The translations under genes and the position numbers were made by a program. A DNA stretch of 8,072 nucleotides from Candidatus Aerophobota bacterium (GTDB taxonomy: Bacteria; Aerophobota; Aerophobia; Aerophobales; B3-G15), in contig JAUWZM010000100.1 of NCBI GenBank assembly GCA_030615365.1, positions 1 to 8,072 on the forward strand. Reading direction: 5' to 3'. The notes under the pieces were generated by a model, which was given only the letters and a program-made list of their open reading frames with translations, did no database searches and had not been told where the DNA came from. Positions 5,513-8,072 of this stretch are shown here, one piece after another. Position 1 is the stretch's first letter. Each line of letters opens with the position of its first letter.

Positions 5513-6403
5513 CTATCTTTCCTCCCTTACAAAACCACCAAATAGTTTCAATTGAATTACTGCGATAACTACAACAAAGATAGTGAATACTATGCCGATA
5601 GCGGCACCGTATCCCATCTCAAAATAACGAAATGCACGTTGATATAAGTAAAAAATTACAGTTTTGGTTGTACTTACAGGGCTAAGAGGCGAAGGAGATA
5701 GCATGTATATCTCGGTGAATATTTTAAAAGCTGCAGTCAAGTTAATGATTATCACGAAAAGAGTTATTGGTTTTAATAAGGGAAGAGTAATGGAACGGAA
5801 GCGTTGCCAAATGCCAGCTCCATCTATAAGGGAAGCTTCATAGATATCTTCAGGAATGGTGGTTAAGCCTGATGAAAAGTATAATATGTTTATTCCGAGC
5901 CAACGCCAAAAGATAAGAATGAGAACAGCAATAGGAGCCAATTGCTTGCTCATTAGCCACTTTTGAGGAGGAAATCCCAATAGACCTATAAGATAATTTA
6001 AAAGACCACTTTCTTCCGCAAAAATAGTCTTAAAAATTATTCCTGCCACAACTATGGAAGTTAATATAGGGATAAATATAATTGGTCTAAAAACTTGGCT
6101 TCCCTTTGTAATCTTTGCAGTTAATAGGAGAGCCATAAGAAGAGAGAAAGGGACCAAAATAAAAATTACGCCTCCTGCAAGTCGCAGGACATTTAAGAAT
6201 GTTTTATAGAATTCTGCATCCTGAAATAATTTTTGGTAGTTTCCAATACCTACAAAAATGCTTGTTCCCACTGGACCTCTGGTTGTTGTCGTACTCAAGG
6301 TAATGGCATAAATCAATGGATATATGAGAAACAGGAAAAAAAATAGTAAAAAAGGAGCTAAAAATACATACGGGGCTATTTTTTTATTTATCACCTTTCT
6401 CAT
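5513..6403 (-). CDS. ABC sugar importer permease, MalF/UgpA type
   Basis: This 296-residue inner-membrane protein is the first permease of the importer. It has an N-terminal hydrophobic segment (11-36), a periplasmic loop with GNYQKLF (54-60), and segments around 73-96, 107-128, 156-178, 212-233 and 264-287. The EAA coupling loop is clear: YEASLIDGAGIWQRF (188-202) followed by ITLPLLKP, with Glu189 and Gly195 in place. The ATG at 6401-6403 directly abuts the Shine-Dalgarno AAGGAG (6404-6409) with no spacer, which is poor. The GTG three codons in (6392-6394) is 9 bases from it and may be the real start, giving 293 residues. The gene lies 113 bp after the binding-protein stop, with an inverted repeat in the gap, and ends 1 bp before the second permease. 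Confidence 0.93.
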   Translation of the reverse strand: MRKVINKKIAPYVFLAPFLLFFFLFLIYPLIYAITLSTTTTRGPVGTSIFVGIGNYQKLFQDAEFYKTFLNVLRLAGGVIFILVPFSLLMALLLTAKITKGSQVFRPIIFIPILTSIVVAGIIFKTIFAEESGLLNYLIGLLGFPPQKWLMSKQLAPIAVLILIFWRWLGINILYFSSGLTTIPEDIYEASLIDGAGIWQRFRSITLPLLKPITLFVIIINLTAAFKIFTEIYMLSPSPLSPVSTTKTVIFYLYQRAFRYFEMGYGAAIGIVFTIFVVVIAVIQLKLFGGFVREER

Positions 6404-6412
6404 CTCCTTGCT

Positions 6413-6476
6413 CAGGAGGCTGATGAAGACCCAAACATAACCTTAATAATTTCAGGGAGTTTTCACCAGCCTCCTG
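6413..6476 (-). promoter_or_regulatory. 10-bp intercistronic inverted repeat between binding protein and permeases
   Basis: CAGGAGGCTG at 6413-6422 and CAGCCTCCTG at 6467-6476 are exact inverted copies separated by 44 bp. In the minus-strand transcript they would form a stable stem after the binding-protein stop and just before the Shine-Dalgarno of the first permease. There is no U-run, so it is not a terminator. In many binding-protein importers such intercistronic stems protect the upstream mRNA and raise binding-protein output over the permeases. That role here is inference. Confidence 0.55.
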
Positions 6477-6516
6477 TAAGAGCAAAATTCACTTTTTCAG
6501 TTCTCTACAGAATTTT

Positions 6517-7812
6517 TTATTCCTGTTCTGCTCTTATTTTTTCAGCAAGTTTACTGAGTAATTCTTCGGGAGATCCTTGTTCTTCAAAAACACCAGGCAA
6601 GACTTCCTCAGCTAACTCATCGCATACTTTGGTAATTAAAGGTGCAATATACAGAGGCCCTCCCTGATCGATTAATTCACCAATGAGTTTGGCCACTAGC
6701 TCATTGGAATAATATGGGTCACGTAAGTTGACAAAATATGGATCTGTATATACATCTTTTCTTGCAGGGTCTAAATTGGTATACCACACATCCATAGAGC
6801 CTTCCTTTGTCATTTTGGCAAATCCTATAAATTTTTTAGCCAAATCAACAAGCTTATCGGGACACTGAATTGTGATTGCTGTTCCTGTTCCTCCTCGAGA
6901 TGCAGAACGAGCTCCTCCAGCCTCCCAGGCAGGTAGTGGTCTAATAACCATTTTACCAGCTAAATCTGGCATATGATCCTTCATCCGTATCATATACCAT
7001 TGAGCCCTCATGAGAGAAACACACTTCTCAGCATTAAAAAAGCTAAAAAACTCTGGTACTTCATAGCTTCCACCTGGCGATATTCGAGCAATTTTGTACT
7101 TATACACAAAGTCCTGCAACATCTGAAGAGCTTTGATATTAATCTCGTTGTCTAAGATACAATTACCCTCTTTGTCAAATAGACCACTGTACTTTTGTTG
7201 AATCATGCTTATCCACGGTCCTCTATCTCGTGACACCGTCGTAGCCCATTGATCTATTTTCCCATCACCATCTATATCTTTTGTTACTTTCTTGCCTGCT
7301 GAGATATAATCATCATAAGTGATAATACTATCTAAATCGACTCCTGCTTGATCATAGGCAGGCTTATTGTAGTAGGTAACTGTTGCCCCCACATGCCAGG
7401 GAATTCCGTAGCATTTTCCCTGATAAGTATAAGTATCCAGTCTTTTCTCAACCATTTTATCCCTATACTCATTTGCCAGGTCCATTAGATCTCGCAAAAA
7501 CGGAATAAATGGACCGTACCTGGTTATCTCAATATCAATAATATCCGGAGCGCCATATCCGGTCATTAAAGCTGTGAGAGCCTTATCATGCATGTCATAG
7601 TGAGGCATCTGTGAAATATCTAATTCAAACGCTTCCTCAGGATATTGTTCATTGAACTTCTCAGCCCATTTTATCCAGTGGTCACGATAACCCGGGTACC
7701 ATGTCCAAACAGTTAAAGTAGGTTTAGCTAATGCCCCACTAATACCAAAACACATGATGCCCATTAGACATACTGCTACCAGTGTTAAAAACATTTTCTT
7801 TGACTTGATCAT
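6517..7812 (-). CDS. Extracellular solute-binding protein of a CUT1 sugar importer
   Basis: This 431-residue protein captures the sugar outside the cytoplasmic membrane and delivers it to the two permeases encoded next. The start is set by GGGAGG (complement of 7818-7823), 5 bases before ATG 7812. A longer frame from 7836 lacks such a site. Residues 1-29 form a type I signal peptide with a KSKK basic end, a hydrophobic core and a probable cut after SGALA. Cys15 and Cys21 are not in a lipobox, so it should be a free periplasmic protein, not a lipoprotein. The mature part has family-1 binding-protein features: LTVWTWYPGYRDHW (33-46), a GAPDIIDIE strand, GIPWHVGATVTYYNK (the hinge strand), and DIDGDGKIDQWA, a calcium-loop-like turn often seen in these proteins. 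The ligand cannot be deduced, though the Trp- and Tyr-rich sequence suits a carbohydrate. Confidence 0.93.
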   Translation of the reverse strand: MIKSKKMFLTLVAVCLMGIMCFGISGALAKPTLTVWTWYPGYRDHWIKWAEKFNEQYPEEAFELDISQMPHYDMHDKALTALMTGYGAPDIIDIEITRYGPFIPFLRDLMDLANEYRDKMVEKRLDTYTYQGKCYGIPWHVGATVTYYNKPAYDQAGVDLDSIITYDDYISAGKKVTKDIDGDGKIDQWATTVSRDRGPWISMIQQKYSGLFDKEGNCILDNEINIKALQMLQDFVYKYKIARISPGGSYEVPEFFSFFNAEKCVSLMRAQWYMIRMKDHMPDLAGKMVIRPLPAWEAGGARSASRGGTGTAITIQCPDKLVDLAKKFIGFAKMTKEGSMDVWYTNLDPARKDVYTDPYFVNLRDPYYSNELVAKLIGELIDQGGPLYIAPLITKVCDELAEEVLPGVFEEQGSPEELLSKLAEKIRAEQE

Positions 7813-7934
7813 AGTAACCTCCCTTTTTAAGCACATTATTTATTTTTCCTTTCCCAAACTAATGAAGTCTGTTACTTTCTCAAACTTTCACCTCCTCCTG
7901 GCCCTATTTTTAGTTCTTTTTCAAAGATCTAACT
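7813..7934 (-). promoter_or_regulatory. Upstream region of the importer operon with an orphan Shine-Dalgarno
   Basis: These 122 bp lie between the right 136-bp element and the binding-protein start. Near the gene is its ribosome binding site (complement of 7818-7823). Farther up, the minus strand has a consensus AGGAGGAGG (complement of 7891-7899) followed 7 bases later by TTG AGA AAG TAA, a frame of three codons. This looks like the remains of a gene start or a minimal leader peptide. I see no convincing -35/-10 pair here; the promoter may lie within or beyond the element. Confidence 0.45.
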
Positions 7935-8070
7935 TCAGAGGTGCGGAAAACTCGACATTTTTGAAGGTCATTGAGCATATTTTTTTGTGATTGTGGCAAG
8001 TGAAATTATTCTTGCAATTCCACATCAAATAAGAGTTTCAGTTGAAATTTATTGAGAGCCTTGCCTCTGA
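7935..8070 (-). repeat. 136-bp MITE-like element, right copy
   Basis: This is the reverse complement of 133-268, with one difference (T at 8061 where the left copy predicts G) over 136 bp. Its terminal inverted repeats are TCAGAGGTGCGG at 7935-7946 and CCTTGCCTCTGA at 8059-8070. It lies immediately upstream of the importer operon. The window ends 2 bp after it, which is what one expects if an assembly stopped at a multi-copy repeat. Confidence 0.85.
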
Positions 8071-8072
8071 TA

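Noticed and set aside
6973..7155. Plus-strand frame of 60 codons
   Set aside because: It is antisense to the binding-protein gene with no signal of its own.
7754..7990. Plus-strand frame of 78 codons crossing the importer start and the right element
   Set aside because: It spans an unrelated repeat and the gene's own signal-peptide region in antisense, with no ribosome binding site.
1..8072. tRNA or rRNA genes
   Set aside because: No cloverleaf with a TTCGA-type arm or conserved rRNA segment was found when reading both strands.

Overview
The window is AT-rich DNA from an unidentified, probably anaerobic, uncultured bacterium. The genes are tightly packed and the intergenic spaces are full of insertion-sequence debris. 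The sugar-binding protein has a type I signal peptide and no lipobox, which fits a cell with a periplasm better than a typical Firmicute, but this is inference and I cannot name a phylum.

Layout. Bases 1-131 look like the decayed tail of an ATPase gene. Bases 133-268 are a 136-bp element with short terminal inverted repeats. An almost identical copy lies in opposite orientation at 7935-8070, two bases from the right end, so the pair brackets about 7.7 kb. Bases 271-863 hold no convincing gene: there is a hexamer tandem repeat, a good promoter candidate at 496-524, a dyad at 549-569, and a leader with further hairpins. A chimeric pseudogene (864-1364) follows, with the first 41 residues of a sulfatase joined out of frame to the C-terminal quarter of an FGGY sugar kinase. 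Then come an intact DeoC-type aldolase (1397-2104) and an FGGY kinase (2107-3663) that appears to begin at ATA.

Bases 3664-4674 are an insertion-sequence graveyard: a short DUF6788-like fragment, IS21-type end repeats with the C-terminus of IstB on the minus strand, and the C-terminus of a DDE transposase with its end repeats. It sits between two converging gene sets. On the minus strand from 7812 down to 4675 is a CUT1-type ABC sugar importer operon: binding protein, then MalF-type and MalG-type permeases, with no ATPase gene. A 10-bp inverted repeat lies between the binding protein and the first permease.

Working model (inference): the importer brings in a sugar or small glycoside, the FGGY kinase phosphorylates it, and the aldolase cleaves the phosphorylated product. 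The sulfatase stub suggests that the ancestral cluster also dealt with a sulfated substrate. The plus-strand catabolic arm has been damaged by a deletion, a frameshift and possibly a start-codon mutation, while the transporter operon looks intact.
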